A DNA stretch of 64,000 bases from Paraburkholderia dinghuensis (lineage in GTDB: Bacteria > Pseudomonadota > Gammaproteobacteria > Burkholderiales > Burkholderiaceae), in the NCBI RefSeq assembly GCF_003837865.1, contig NZ_RQIS01000006.1, positions 125,657 to 189,656 on the forward strand. Direction: 5' to 3'. The notes under the pieces were generated by a model, which searched no databases, was not told the DNA's origin, and was given only the letters and a program-made list of their open reading frames with translations. This document shows, one piece after another, positions 1-8,743 of this stretch (positions are counted from its first letter, which is position 1; each line of letters starts with the position of its first letter). The translations under genes and the position numbers were made by a program.

Positions 1-30
1 GGATTAGGGTTTTCAGGGAGGCGGGTCACA

Positions 31-128
31 GGTTAACCCGTATAGCGTTAAGCACTTCGCTTATCTAACATCCAGCAACGTTAAGGCTAACGTAGTGCCT
101 ATAACTTCACAACAGAGGAGACGTATCG
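31..128 (+). promoter_or_regulatory. Leader and candidate operator of the sugar ABC operon
   Basis: The leader holds the 8-bp palindrome GGTTAACC at 31-38 and a dyad ACGTTA-aggc-TAACGT at 78-93, whose two 6-bp arms are perfect complements. The ribosome binding site GAGGAG at 115-120 lies 8 nt before the ATG at 129. The dyad lies about 35 nt upstream of the start, where a repressor such as the LacI-type protein encoded at 8744 could act. That link is inference; no promoter hexamers are assigned. Confidence 0.35.
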
Positions 129-1424
129 ATGGCGCATGCGGTTCTTTCGAAAGCCCGGCCGGTAGTTGGGGCAGTGGCGATGGTCTGTTCAATGCTTGCG
201 GCGTCAACTGCCGCTTTCGCGGCGGACGCACAAGTAATCACGCAGTGGGACCAGCAGACCAACGCGACTTCCAGCAAGGTGCTGCGCGACGGCGCAGACC
301 GCTTCGAGAAAGCGGTTCCGGGGTACAAGGTCGAGCAGTCGCACGTGCTCAACGAAGCCTACAAGACCAAGCTGAAAGTGGCATTCGGTGCCAACCAGCC
401 GCCTTGCGTCTTCGAAAACTGGGGCGGCGGTGGCCTGCACGAGTACGTGAAATCCGGCCAGATCGTCGACCTCACGCCGTACCTGAACAAGGATCCGGCG
501 TATCGCGGCCGCTTCATGAAGGCATCGTGGGATAACACGACGTTCGACGGCAAGACCTACGGTGTTGCTGCCGAAAACGCAGCGACCGCGGTGATCTTCT
601 ACAACAAGGAAGTCTTCAAGAAGTACGGCATCACGCCGCCGAAGACGTGGGAAGAACTGATGCACGTCGTCGATGTGCTGAAGTCGCACAACGTCGCAGC
701 GTTCTCGCTCGCGAACAAGAACAAGTGGACCGGCTCGATGTACTACATGTACATCGTCGACCGTATCGCTGGTCCGCAAGTCGTGAAGGACGCGCTCGCA
801 GGCAAGGGCAAGGGCTTCGAAGATCCGGCGTTCATTGAAGCCGGCAAGCGTATCCAGGACCTCGTGAAGGCAGGCGCATTCGCACCTGGCATCAACGGTC
901 TTGATTACGATTCGGGCGCTTCGCGCCGTCTGCTGTACACGGGCAAGGCTGCCATGGAGCTGATGGGCGCCTGGGAAGCTTCGACGATCGCGAACGAAAA
1001 CCCCGGCTTTGCGAAGGACCTCGACTTCTTCCCGTTCCCGACGGTGACGGGCGGCAAGGGTGACCCGCGCGACATGATCGGCACGGTGGGCGATGGCTTC
1101 CTGAGCATCTCGACCGAGTGCAAGAACCCGGACGTGGCGTTCAAGCTGATCCAGGCGCTGACCGACGAGCAGGCGATGCAGGCTCGTGCGACGGATGACC
1201 ACAAGCTTCCGCCGGTCAACAACGTGAAGATCGACGATCCGTTCACGCAGCGTCTGCAGCAACTGCTGGCCGCCGCTCCGAGCGTGCAGCTCTGGTACGA
1301 CCAGGCACTGCCGCCGGCTCTTGGCGAAATGCACAAGGACACGACGCAAGAGTTGTTCGGTCTCTCGATCACGCCTGAGGCCGCTGCGCAGCAAATGCAG
1401 GCCGCCTTCAAGAAGGGCGGTTAA
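129..1424 (+). CDS. Sugar ABC transporter substrate-binding protein
   Basis: This is a 431-residue extracellular solute-binding protein of the carbohydrate (family 1) type. A Sec signal peptide covers roughly residues 1-35, with a hydrophobic core and an AFA-A-type cleavage site. The mature part has the usual family features, including a glycine/tryptophan-rich ligand segment (ENWGGGG) near residue 97 and YDQALPPAL near the C-terminus. The ATG at 129 is preceded by GAGGAG at 8 nt. It is the first gene of an operon with two permeases, an ATPase, a GH3 glycosidase, a sugar dehydrogenase and a lactonase. The protein therefore probably binds a xylo- or gluco-oligosaccharide in the periplasm. The exact ligand cannot be read from the sequence. 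Confidence 0.9.
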   Translation: MAHAVLSKARPVVGAVAMVCSMLAASTAAFAADAQVITQWDQQTNATSSKVLRDGADRFEKAVPGYKVEQSHVLNEAYKTKLKVAFGANQPPCVFENWGGGGLHEYVKSGQIVDLTPYLNKDPAYRGRFMKASWDNTTFDGKTYGVAAENAATAVIFYNKEVFKKYGITPPKTWEELMHVVDVLKSHNVAAFSLANKNKWTGSMYYMYIVDRIAGPQVVKDALAGKGKGFEDPAFIEAGKRIQDLVKAGAFAPGINGLDYDSGASRRLLYTGKAAMELMGAWEASTIANENPGFAKDLDFFPFPTVTGGKGDPRDMIGTVGDGFLSISTECKNPDVAFKLIQALTDEQAMQARATDDHKLPPVNNVKIDDPFTQRLQQLLAAAPSVQLWYDQALPPALGEMHKDTTQELFGLSITPEAAAQQMQAAFKKGG

Positions 1425-1445
1425 TTCCCAGTCCTTATGAAAAGT

Positions 1446-1473
1446 CCGATCGGCACCGCGAGGTGCCGGTCGG
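1446..1473 (+). terminator. Intercistronic hairpin between binding protein and permease genes
   Basis: CGGCACC (1451-1457), loop GCGA, GGTGCCG (1462-1468) form a perfect 7-bp stem. CCGA (1446-1449) and TCGG (1470-1473) extend it to about 12 bp with one T-G pair. There is no T-run, so it is probably not a full terminator. Hairpins at this place commonly keep binding-protein mRNA more abundant than permease mRNA. Confidence 0.5.
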
Positions 1474-1484
1474 CATGAACGCTC

Positions 1485-2402
1485 GTGAATATCGCTATTA
1501 CCGCTACACCTGAACGCCGGCTGCGCTTGTCGTCACAAGCGCTCGTCACGGTTGTGTTTCTCGCACCCGCGATCTTTTTGCTGGCCGTATTTCTGCTCTA
1601 TCCGCTCATCTCCAGTCTGCAGCTGTCGCTTCTCGACTGGAATGGCCTCGGTAACACGGCCCGTTATGTCGGGTTCGCGAACTGGGAAAAGCTCGCCCAC
1701 GACACCGTGTTCTGGCACGCGCTCTGGAACAACGTGATTCTGGCTGTCACGTCGATCGCTTTCCAGTTGCCCGTCGCGCTCGTGCTCGCCGTTCTGCTGG
1801 AAAAGGCGGGCCGTGGCTCGCGCATCCTCAAGATTCTCTATTTTCTGCCGCTCCTGATGTCGAGCGTGGCGATCGGTATTCTGTTCAAGAGTATCTACGA
1901 TCCGAATTTCGGTCCGCTCAACGCAGCGCTGCAAGCCGTCGGCCTCGACAGTCTCGCGAAGGACTGGCTGGGCGACCCGCGTTTGTCGCTGGGTTCGACC
2001 ATCGCCGTCATCATCTGGCAGAACGCGCCGTTCTACATGATTCTGTTCCTCGCCGGCCTCTCGTCGATGCCGGCTGAGGTCAACGAGGCCGCGCTTCTCG
2101 ACGGCGCCTCCGAGTGGACCATTTTCTGGCGCATCAAGCTGCCGCACCTGCTGGGCACGGTGCGTACGGCTGTGCTCCTGTCCGTGCTCGGGTCGCTGCG
2201 TTACTTCGATCTCGTGTTCGTCATGACCGGCGGCGGCCCGGAAGGCTCGTCGGAAGTGATGGCCACCTACATGTACCGCACGGTCTTCAATTCGTTCCAG
2301 CTCGGCTACGGCAGCACCATTGGCTCGGCGATGTTCCTCATCGTCTGTGCGGTGGCGGCGGTATCGCTGCGCTTCACCCGCCGTTACGCAACCGAGGTCT
2401 GA
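1485..2402 (+). CDS. Sugar ABC transporter permease (MalF/UgpA type)
   Basis: The 305-residue integral membrane protein has about six transmembrane segments. The first is at residues 24-46, after a short cytoplasmic tail. The permease EAA loop appears as [21 protein letters not shown] around residue 200, which docks on the ATPase. The start is GTG at 1485. It ends 3 nt before the next permease start, so the two are translationally linked. It forms half of the membrane channel for the sugar carried by the upstream binding protein. Confidence 0.9.
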   Translation: MNIAITATPERRLRLSSQALVTVVFLAPAIFLLAVFLLYPLISSLQLSLLDWNGLGNTARYVGFANWEKLAHDTVFWHALWNNVILAVTSIAFQLPVALVLAVLLEKAGRGSRILKILYFLPLLMSSVAIGILFKSIYDPNFGPLNAALQAVGLDSLAKDWLGDPRLSLGSTIAVIIWQNAPFYMILFLAGLSSMPAEVNEAALLDGASEWTIFWRIKLPHLLGTVRTAVLLSVLGSLRYFDLVFVMTGGGPEGSSEVMATYMYRTVFNSFQLGYGSTIGSAMFLIVCAVAAVSLRFTRRYATEV

Positions 2403-2405
2403 TCC

Positions 2406-3236
2406 ATGAGCAAGAAACGTCGATTCCCGCGTGTGGGGATTCCTCTCCTCGCACTGATCTGGCTGGCCGTTACGACGCTCCCGTTTCTCTTCATGGTTGC
2501 GTCGAGCATGAAGACCCAGGAAGAAAACTTTTCGACGCCCGTGTGGGCGCCGCCGGGTCACCTGTATTTCGGCAACTACGCGGCGGTGATGAAGGGGCCG
2601 TACTTCACGTATTTCCGTAACAGCGTGTTCGTGGTGGGTGTGTCGGTGCTGATGATCGTCGTCTTCAGTGCGATGGCGGCCTACGTATTCGCGCGCATGC
2701 GTTTCAGGCTGAACAAGCCGCTTTTTGCGCTCATCGTTGCCGGCATGATCGTGCCGCTGCACTCGACGCTCGTGCCGATCTATCTGCTCACGCGCAACCT
2801 CGGTCTTTACGACACGCCGTTCGCGCTGTTCGGTCCGTATGTGGCCCTCAGTCTGCCGGTGTCGATCTTCATTCTGACCGAGTTCATGCGCCAGATTCCG
2901 CGCGAGCTGGAAGAGGCAGCGCAGCTCGACGGCTGCAGCCCGTTCCGCATCTTCTGGCGTATTTTCTTCCCGCTCTCGGGACCGGGTCTCGCCACGGTGG
3001 CGATCTTCAACGGCATCGGTCTCTGGAACGAGTTCATCTTCGCGTACATCCTCACGTCGACGTCCGAGCATCGCACGCTGCCGCTCGCGATCTGGGACTT
3101 CCAGGGGCAGTACGCGTCGAATATTCCTTCGATGCTCGCTGTCCTCGTGCTCACATCGTTGCCGCTGATCGTCGCCTACGCGTTCGGTCAGGAACGCGTA
3201 ATCAAGGGGATGATGGCCGGCTCGCTCAAGGGCTGA
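2406..3236 (+). CDS. Sugar ABC transporter permease (MalG/UgpE type)
   Basis: This 276-residue inner-membrane permease is the partner of the preceding gene. It has the typical six-segment layout, beginning with a hydrophobic stretch at about residues 12-33. The EAA motif is [20 protein letters not shown] near residue 165. The start ATG lies just after the upstream stop. About 80 nt separate it from the ATPase gene. With the upstream permease it would form the heterodimeric transmembrane channel. Confidence 0.9.
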   Translation: MSKKRRFPRVGIPLLALIWLAVTTLPFLFMVASSMKTQEENFSTPVWAPPGHLYFGNYAAVMKGPYFTYFRNSVFVVGVSVLMIVVFSAMAAYVFARMRFRLNKPLFALIVAGMIVPLHSTLVPIYLLTRNLGLYDTPFALFGPYVALSLPVSIFILTEFMRQIPRELEEAAQLDGCSPFRIFWRIFFPLSGPGLATVAIFNGIGLWNEFIFAYILTSTSEHRTLPLAIWDFQGQYASNIPSMLAVLVLTSLPLIVAYAFGQERVIKGMMAGSLKG

Positions 3237-3316
3237 CCCGCATCGAACACCGCCTCGAAAACGTGCGGGCACACGTGGCCCGCGCACCGAACTTCGCGAA
3301 TTTCGCATAAACCGAT

Positions 3317-4447
3317 ATGGCAAGCATTTCTCTCACCAACGTCCAGAAGTCCTACGTGAATGGTCACGCGGTGATTCGTGACGTCAACCTCGAAGTCGGC
3401 AAGAACGAGTTCTGTGTCTTTCTCGGGCCGTCGGGCTGTGGCAAGTCCACGCTGTTGCGAATGATCGCCGGTCTCGAATCGATCACGGGCGGCGAACTGC
3501 GCATCGATGGTCAAGTGATGAACGACGTCGAGCCGGCCAAGCGCCGAGTCGCCATGGTGTTTCAGAACTACGCGCTCTATCCGCATATGAGCGTGTACGA
3601 GAACATGGCGTTCGGTCTGCGTCAGGCCAAAATCGACAAGGCGACCATCGACACCAAGGTGCGTCGCGCGGCGGCGTCCCTGCAACTCGATCAACTGCTC
3701 GAACGGCGGCCCGCCGCGTTGTCGGGTGGCCAGCGCCAGCGTGTCGCGATTGGCCGTGCGATCGTGCGCGAGCCCGGCGTGTTCCTCTTCGACGAGCCGC
3801 TCTCGAATCTCGACGCCGCGTTGCGCGTACAGACGCGCACCGAAATCGCACGACTGCATCGCGAATTCGGCGACGCGAGCGCCGTCTACGTCACGCATGA
3901 CCAGATCGAAGCGATGGCGCTCGCGGACAAGATCGTGCTGCTGCAAACCGACACCAACCAGAGCGGCCATGGCAGCATCGCCCAGATCGGCGCGCCGCTC
4001 GATCTCTATCACCGGCCTGCGAGCCGGTTCGTTGCGGGCTTCATCGGCTCGCCGAAGATGAATTTTCTGCCGGGCATCGTGAAGTCCATTGATGAAGGCG
4101 GCGTCGAGATCGAACTGACCACGGGCGAAATCATTCGCGCTCGCGTCGATGGTCGCCAGGTCAGCCCGGGCATGCAGGTCACGCTTGGCGTGCGGCCGGA
4201 GCACATGCGTCTTGCGGGCGAGGCAGACGATGTCCAGTCGATCCGCTGCTCGGTGCGCCTCGTCGAGCACATGGGCGAGCACAGCTACATCCACGTGGAG
4301 GGCGGCAGCCGTACGCCTGCCATGCTGATCGCCAAGCTTGCGGGTGATAGCCACCTGGTGCGCGATGAGCAGGTCAGACTCGCACTGCCGGCCAACGCTT
4401 GTCACGTGTTCGACAATCGCGACTTCGCCCTGCGGCGCCTCGACTGA
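3317..4447 (+). CDS. Sugar ABC transporter ATP-binding protein (UgpC/MalK family)
   Basis: This is a 376-residue ATPase that powers the sugar importer from the cytoplasmic face. Walker A is GPSGCGKS at residues 37-44. The signature LSGGQRQR follows at about 135, and Walker B with D-loop reads VFLFDEPLSNLD. A C-terminal TOBE/OB regulatory region covers about residues 240-376, as in MalK/UgpC proteins. The ribosome binding site is weak, so the start is set by the beginning of the conserved domain. ATPases of this family often serve several importers, but co-location suggests this one serves the adjacent permeases. Confidence 0.92.
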   Translation: MASISLTNVQKSYVNGHAVIRDVNLEVGKNEFCVFLGPSGCGKSTLLRMIAGLESITGGELRIDGQVMNDVEPAKRRVAMVFQNYALYPHMSVYENMAFGLRQAKIDKATIDTKVRRAAASLQLDQLLERRPAALSGGQRQRVAIGRAIVREPGVFLFDEPLSNLDAALRVQTRTEIARLHREFGDASAVYVTHDQIEAMALADKIVLLQTDTNQSGHGSIAQIGAPLDLYHRPASRFVAGFIGSPKMNFLPGIVKSIDEGGVEIELTTGEIIRARVDGRQVSPGMQVTLGVRPEHMRLAGEADDVQSIRCSVRLVEHMGEHSYIHVEGGSRTPAMLIAKLAGDSHLVRDEQVRLALPANACHVFDNRDFALRRLD

Positions 4448-4532
4448 TTGCGCGGGCGGTTTTCGTATTGACGAAATTTCCGACCGAACGTCGCCGCTTG
4501 AAAAACGAATTGAATTTAAAGGAGTCCTTTTG

Positions 4533-6941
4533 ATGTCGCTTCAGCACAAGAGCGAAATTCCGCTCTACCGGGACCCTGACGCCCCGACCGAGGCACGTGT
4601 CGCCGACCTGATGTCGCGCATGACGCTCGACGAAAAAATCGCCCAGCTTCACGCTGTATGGCTGAAGCTGTCGGCCGATGGCCATCATCAGCCGCGTTCC
4701 GAAGATTTCGCTCAGCGCGACGCCGGTGTGCCGATCGAGCGTCTGCTGCGGCATGGACTCGGACAGGTGACGCGTCCGCTCGGCACGCACACGGTCGACC
4801 CGAAAGAGGGCGTGCGCGCGCTCAATGCGTTGCAGCGGCAGATGGTGGAAGACACGCGTCTCGGCATTCCTGTGATAGCGCACGAAGAATGTCTCGTGGG
4901 TCTGATGACGAAAGATGCCACGCTGTTTCCGTCACCGCTCAACTATGCGGCGACCTGGAATGCCGAACTGATCGGTCGCGTTGGCGAGATCATCGGCGAG
5001 CAGGCGCGCTCGATCGGCTGCCATCAAGGGCTCGCACCCGTGCTGGATGTCTCGCGCGATCCGCGTTGGGGTCGCACGGAAGAAACGTTTGGCGAAGATC
5101 CGTATCTCGTTGGCGTGATGGCTTGCCACTATGTGGACGGGTTGCAGGGAGAGCGGCGCGATCTGCTCGCCACGCTCAAGCATTTCGTGGCCCACTCGGC
5201 CAGCGAAGGCGCGCGCAATCACGCGCCGGTGCATGTCGGTCCGCGGGAACTCAACGATACGTTCATGCTGCCGTTCGAAATGGCAGTCAAGCTCGCGAAT
5301 GCCGGCTCGATCATGCCGGCTTATCACGACATCGACGGCGTTCCCTGCCACGCGAACCGTGATCTACTCGAAGGCGTTCTGCGCGAGAAGTGGGGTTTCG
5401 ACGGGCTGATCGTGGCCGACTACGCAGGGGTCAATCTGCTCTACAGTCACCACGCTGTAGCACGCGACGCCGCAGCGGCGGCCGCGCTCGCGTTCAACGC
5501 GGGCCTCGACGTCGAACTGCCGGGGCATGAGTGCGCGCTGCATCTGGCGGAAGCCATCGAGCGAGGCGAAATCAGCCTCGCCACCGTCGACGCGGCAGTC
5601 GAGCGCGTGCTGCGCACGAAGTTCGACATCGGTCTGTTCGAACATCCCTACGCCGATCCCGAGCACGTGAACCTGCGTAGCGCCGAGGCGACCGACGTAG
5701 CCCACGAGGTGGCACTGCAGTCGGCTGTTTTGTTGCGCAACGAGGGAGTGTTGCCGCTGAAGCTCGACAGCGCTGCGAAGATTGCCGTGATCGGACCGAC
5801 GGCTGACGATCCGCTCGCGCTGCTCGCGGGCTACAGCTTCCCGGTGCATCTGATCAATAGCGGCGAGCAGTCGGATCTGGCCATGACGACGCCGTTGCAG
5901 GCGTTGCGCGATCTGCTCGGGAAAGACCGGGTGATTCACGCGCGTGGCTGCCACATCATCGAGGAACGGCGCGCGGGCGCGCCCGTGTTTCCGGGCGACG
6001 TGCCACTGGCCGCCATGTCCGAAGACAAGGTCGATGAACTGATCAGCCAGGATACGTCGGACATCCCCGCGGCGGTCGCGGCCGCAAAGCAGGCTGAAGT
6101 CGCCGTCGTGTTTGTCGGCGATCTGGCCGGACTCTTTCAGTCAGGCACGGTGGGCGAAGGCTCCGACACGGACAGTCTCACGCTGCCCGGTGTGCAACAG
6201 GCGCTCCTCGCTGCGGTGGTCGAAAGCGGGACGCCCACGGTCGTGGTGATGACGGGTGGCCGTCCGTACACGCTCGGCGGTCTCGAAGACAAGGTGGCCG
6301 CGCAGATCATGGCGTTCGCGCCGGGCGAGAAGGGCGGCGAAGCCCTGGCCGAGCTGATCACCGGAAAAGCGAATTTCAGTGGACGTCTGCCGCTTTCCGT
6401 GCCGAAGAGCGCAGGCGCGGTGCCGTACACCTACAATCACCGGCTCAAGAGCGCGGGTACGCCCGTGGCTTACCACTTCGGATCGCGCTATCCGTTCGGC
6501 TTCGGCCTGAGCTATACGCAATTCCAGTTCGACGGGCTTGAATGCTCGACGCGGGAAGCGGCAATCGCGGACGGTACGTTTGAATTCAGCTTCAACGTGA
6601 ACAACGTGGGTGCGTGCGACGGCGAAGAAATCGTGCAGATCTACGTGCACGACAAGATTGCGTCGTCCGCGCGGCCTGTGCGTGAGCTGAAGGCATTTGC
6701 ACGCATTCCGGTTGCTTCAAACGCTTCGGCACGCGTGCGGGTACGCATTCCGGTGGACATGCTCAATTTCACCGACGCAAGAGGCGAGCGCATCGTCGAA
6801 CCGGGCGACTTCGATTTGATGATCGGCAGTTCGAGCCGGGATATTCACCTGAGCGAAACGCTTACCGTCGTGGGCCACGCGACCCGCACGCTCGAGCGCG
6901 ACTGGCGCATGGTCAGCGAAGTCGAAATCGTCGCGCAATGA
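4533..6941 (+). CDS. GH3 beta-xylosidase/beta-glucosidase, cytoplasmic
   Basis: The start is the ATG at 4533, preceded by AAAGGAG, although the frame is open further upstream. The 802-residue protein is a full-length glycoside hydrolase family 3 enzyme. It has an N-terminal TIM-barrel domain (about 40-350) with KHFVAHSASEG and the probable catalytic nucleophile D296 in LIVADYAGV. An alpha/beta sandwich domain follows, then a fibronectin-III-like C-terminal domain (about 680-790). No signal peptide is present, so it should cleave imported oligosaccharides in the cytoplasm. The XylB/XylC-like neighbours favour beta-xylosidase (EC 3.2.1.37) over beta-glucosidase, but the family does not separate these by sequence alone. 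Confidence 0.85.
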   Translation: MSLQHKSEIPLYRDPDAPTEARVADLMSRMTLDEKIAQLHAVWLKLSADGHHQPRSEDFAQRDAGVPIERLLRHGLGQVTRPLGTHTVDPKEGVRALNALQRQMVEDTRLGIPVIAHEECLVGLMTKDATLFPSPLNYAATWNAELIGRVGEIIGEQARSIGCHQGLAPVLDVSRDPRWGRTEETFGEDPYLVGVMACHYVDGLQGERRDLLATLKHFVAHSASEGARNHAPVHVGPRELNDTFMLPFEMAVKLANAGSIMPAYHDIDGVPCHANRDLLEGVLREKWGFDGLIVADYAGVNLLYSHHAVARDAAAAAALAFNAGLDVELPGHECALHLAEAIERGEISLATVDAAVERVLRTKFDIGLFEHPYADPEHVNLRSAEATDVAHEVALQSAVLLRNEGVLPLKLDSAAKIAVIGPTADDPLALLAGYSFPVHLINSGEQSDLAMTTPLQALRDLLGKDRVIHARGCHIIEERRAGAPVFPGDVPLAAMSEDKVDELISQDTSDIPAAVAAAKQAEVAVVFVGDLAGLFQSGTVGEGSDTDSLTLPGVQQALLAAVVESGTPTVVVMTGGRPYTLGGLEDKVAAQIMAFAPGEKGGEALAELITGKANFSGRLPLSVPKSAGAVPYTYNHRLKSAGTPVAYHFGSRYPFGFGLSYTQFQFDGLECSTREAAIADGTFEFSFNVNNVGACDGEEIVQIYVHDKIASSARPVRELKAFARIPVASNASARVRVRIPVDMLNFTDARGERIVEPGDFDLMIGSSSRDIHLSETLTVVGHATRTLERDWRMVSEVEIVAQ

Positions 6942-6952
6942 CAGATAGGCGG

Positions 6953-6976
6953 CTGGCGCCTTAACACGAGCGCCAG
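6953..6976 (+). terminator. Intercistronic hairpin after the GH3 gene
   Basis: CTGGCGC at 6953-6959 pairs perfectly with GCGCCAG at 6970-6976 around a 10-nt loop. There is no T-run, so it is more likely an mRNA-stabilising or attenuating element between the glycosidase and dehydrogenase genes than a full terminator. Confidence 0.3.
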
Positions 6977-7018
6977 CACGCTTGATCTCGTAACAACCTG
7001 GGAATCTGGGAAATTCTG

Positions 7019-7786
7019 ATGTCGTACGCAATTTATCCAAGCCTCATTGACAAGACCGTCGTGATCACGGGCGGTGGTAGCGGCATAGGCGCCGCCATGG
7101 TCGAGGCGTTCGCCGAACAAGGGGCGCGTGTCTTCTTTCTGGACGTGGCGGAACGCGATGCACTCGATCTTCAGGAGAAGCTTCGTGACTCGAAGCATCC
7201 GCCGCTGTTTTACCGTTGCGATCTGCGCGACCTCGATGCGCTGAAGACCACGTTTGCGGATATTGCCGCGCGCGGTGCCCCGGTCGAAGTGCTGATCAAC
7301 AACGCCGCCAACGACGACCGGCATGAAGTGAGCGATGTGAGCCCGGCCTACTGGGATCAACGCATCGAGGTCAACCTGCGCCATCAGTTTTTCTGCGCGC
7401 AGGCGGTCGCGGACGGCATGCGCAAACTCGGGCGCGGCGTGATCCTGAATCTGGGCTCGATTTCGTGGCACCTGGCGACGGCCAATCTGAGTATCTACAT
7501 GACCGCAAAGGCGGGCATCGAAGGACTCACGCGCGGCCTGGCACGGGATTTCGGCGCACACGGCATCCGTGTGAACTGCATTATTCCGGGCGCCGTGCGT
7601 ACACCGCGCCAGATGAAGCTCTGGCAATCGCCGGAGAGCGAAGCGAAGATCGTGGCGGATCAATGCCTGCAGCAGCGCATTGACCCGGAACACGTCGCGC
7701 GGATGGCGCTGTTTCTTTCCTCCGATGATGCAGCCCGCTGCTCAGGACGCGATTATTTCGTCGATGCGGGATGGTACGGCGGATGA
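7019..7786 (+). CDS. xylB: SDR sugar 1-dehydrogenase, D-xylose dehydrogenase (XylB) type
   Basis: This is a 255-residue classical short-chain dehydrogenase. The nucleotide-binding motif TGGGSGIG is at 17-24, and the catalytic residues are S147, Y160 and K164. The N-terminus (MSYAIYPSLIDKTVVITGGG) and internal segments (NDDRH, VNLRH, GSISWHL, FVDAGW) closely match what I recall of Caulobacter crescentus XylB, the NAD-dependent D-xylose 1-dehydrogenase of the Weimberg pathway. It would oxidise free xylose to xylonolactone. The next gene, a lactonase, overlaps its stop by ATGA. L-arabinose or glucose remain possible substrates. Confidence 0.82.
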   Translation: MSYAIYPSLIDKTVVITGGGSGIGAAMVEAFAEQGARVFFLDVAERDALDLQEKLRDSKHPPLFYRCDLRDLDALKTTFADIAARGAPVEVLINNAANDDRHEVSDVSPAYWDQRIEVNLRHQFFCAQAVADGMRKLGRGVILNLGSISWHLATANLSIYMTAKAGIEGLTRGLARDFGAHGIRVNCIIPGAVRTPRQMKLWQSPESEAKIVADQCLQQRIDPEHVARMALFLSSDDAARCSGRDYFVDAGWYGG

Positions 7787-8664
7787 ACTCGACAACACCC
7801 GTTTGCGTCTGGCCCGTAGAGGCCGTGCTTGGCGAAGGACCCGTATGGCGTGCCAGTGAAGACGCTGTGTACTTCGTCGATATCAAGCAGCGCAAGCTGC
7901 ATCGCCTCACGACAGCGACGGGCGAGACCCGCACGTGGAGCGCACCTGCGCAGATCGGCTTTGTCGCGCCGTATGCGAACGAGACATTCGTTTGCGGCCT
8001 GCAGGGTGGTCTCCACCGCTTCACGCCTTCGAGCGGTCAGTTCGAACTGCTCAAGCGAATCGAAAGCGAGCTTCCGGGCAACCGTCTCAATGACGGGTAT
8101 GCCGATGCGCGTGGCCGTCTCTGGTTCGGCTCGATGGATGACGCCGAGGTCGACCCCAGCGGTTCGCTGTACATGGTCGATGAAAATGGCGAAATCGTCG
8201 TTCGGGACAGCGGCTATGTGATTACGAATGGACCGGCGATGAGCCCGGACGGTCGCACGCTTTACCATGGAAACACTATCGAGCGGGTCGTTTACGCATT
8301 CGATGTCGCGAGCGACGGAACCTTGAGCGGCAAGCGCACGTTTGCAGCGATCTCGGGTACCGGCTATCCGGACGGAATGGCTGTGGATTCGGAAGGATTC
8401 GTGTGGATCGCGCTATTCGGCGGTGCTCGCATCGAACGATATTCTCCGGCCGGCGCGCTCGTGGAGGAGATTGCGTTTCCCTGCTCGAACGTCACCAAGC
8501 TTGCGTTCGCTGGCCACGATTTGCGCACCGTATACGCGACAACGGCACGCAAGGGTCTTTCGCAAGAGCAGTTGCGCGAGCAACCCTTGGCTGGGGGACT
8601 GTTTTCATTCCGTTCGCCGGTTCCGGGACAAGCGCAGGCTGTTTGCACCGCGGCGCTGGGGTGA
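7783..8664 (+). CDS. xylC: SMP-30/gluconolactonase family lactonase, XylC type
   Basis: The ATG at 7783 is chosen because it overlaps the dehydrogenase stop as ATGA. An in-frame ATG at 7771 is possible. The 293-residue protein is a six-bladed propeller of the SMP-30/LRE family. Metal-site motifs are visible: LGEGPVW (Glu), RLNDGYAD (Asn-Asp), ITNGPAMSPDG (Asn) and YPDGMAVD (Asp). The VDIKQRKLH and TTARKGLS segments match Caulobacter XylC xylonolactonase as I recall it. It should open the sugar lactone to the aldonic acid in the cytoplasm. Confidence 0.85.
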   Translation: MNSTTPVCVWPVEAVLGEGPVWRASEDAVYFVDIKQRKLHRLTTATGETRTWSAPAQIGFVAPYANETFVCGLQGGLHRFTPSSGQFELLKRIESELPGNRLNDGYADARGRLWFGSMDDAEVDPSGSLYMVDENGEIVVRDSGYVITNGPAMSPDGRTLYHGNTIERVVYAFDVASDGTLSGKRTFAAISGTGYPDGMAVDSEGFVWIALFGGARIERYSPAGALVEEIAFPCSNVTKLAFAGHDLRTVYATTARKGLSQEQLREQPLAGGLFSFRSPVPGQAQAVCTAALG

Positions 8665-8743
8665 AGCAGGCGTTGCGCCGTGCGCGCACTTTCGCGGAAT
8701 CAGCCGGTATGATACGGGTTCTCACACTCCACGGCTTCCGTTC

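Noticed and set aside
204..1394. Long minus-strand frame opposite the sugar-binding protein gene
   Set aside because: His/Arg/Val-rich shadow caused by codon bias on a GC-rich coding strand; no family features.
4338..4532. N-terminal extension of the GH3 gene
   Set aside because: It overlaps the ATPase gene, has no ribosome binding site, and the ATG at 4533 has a strong one.
8342..8743. Long N-terminal extension of the LacI-type gene
   Set aside because: The family domain starts right after ATG 8744, and the extension overlaps the xylC gene in another frame with shadow-like composition.
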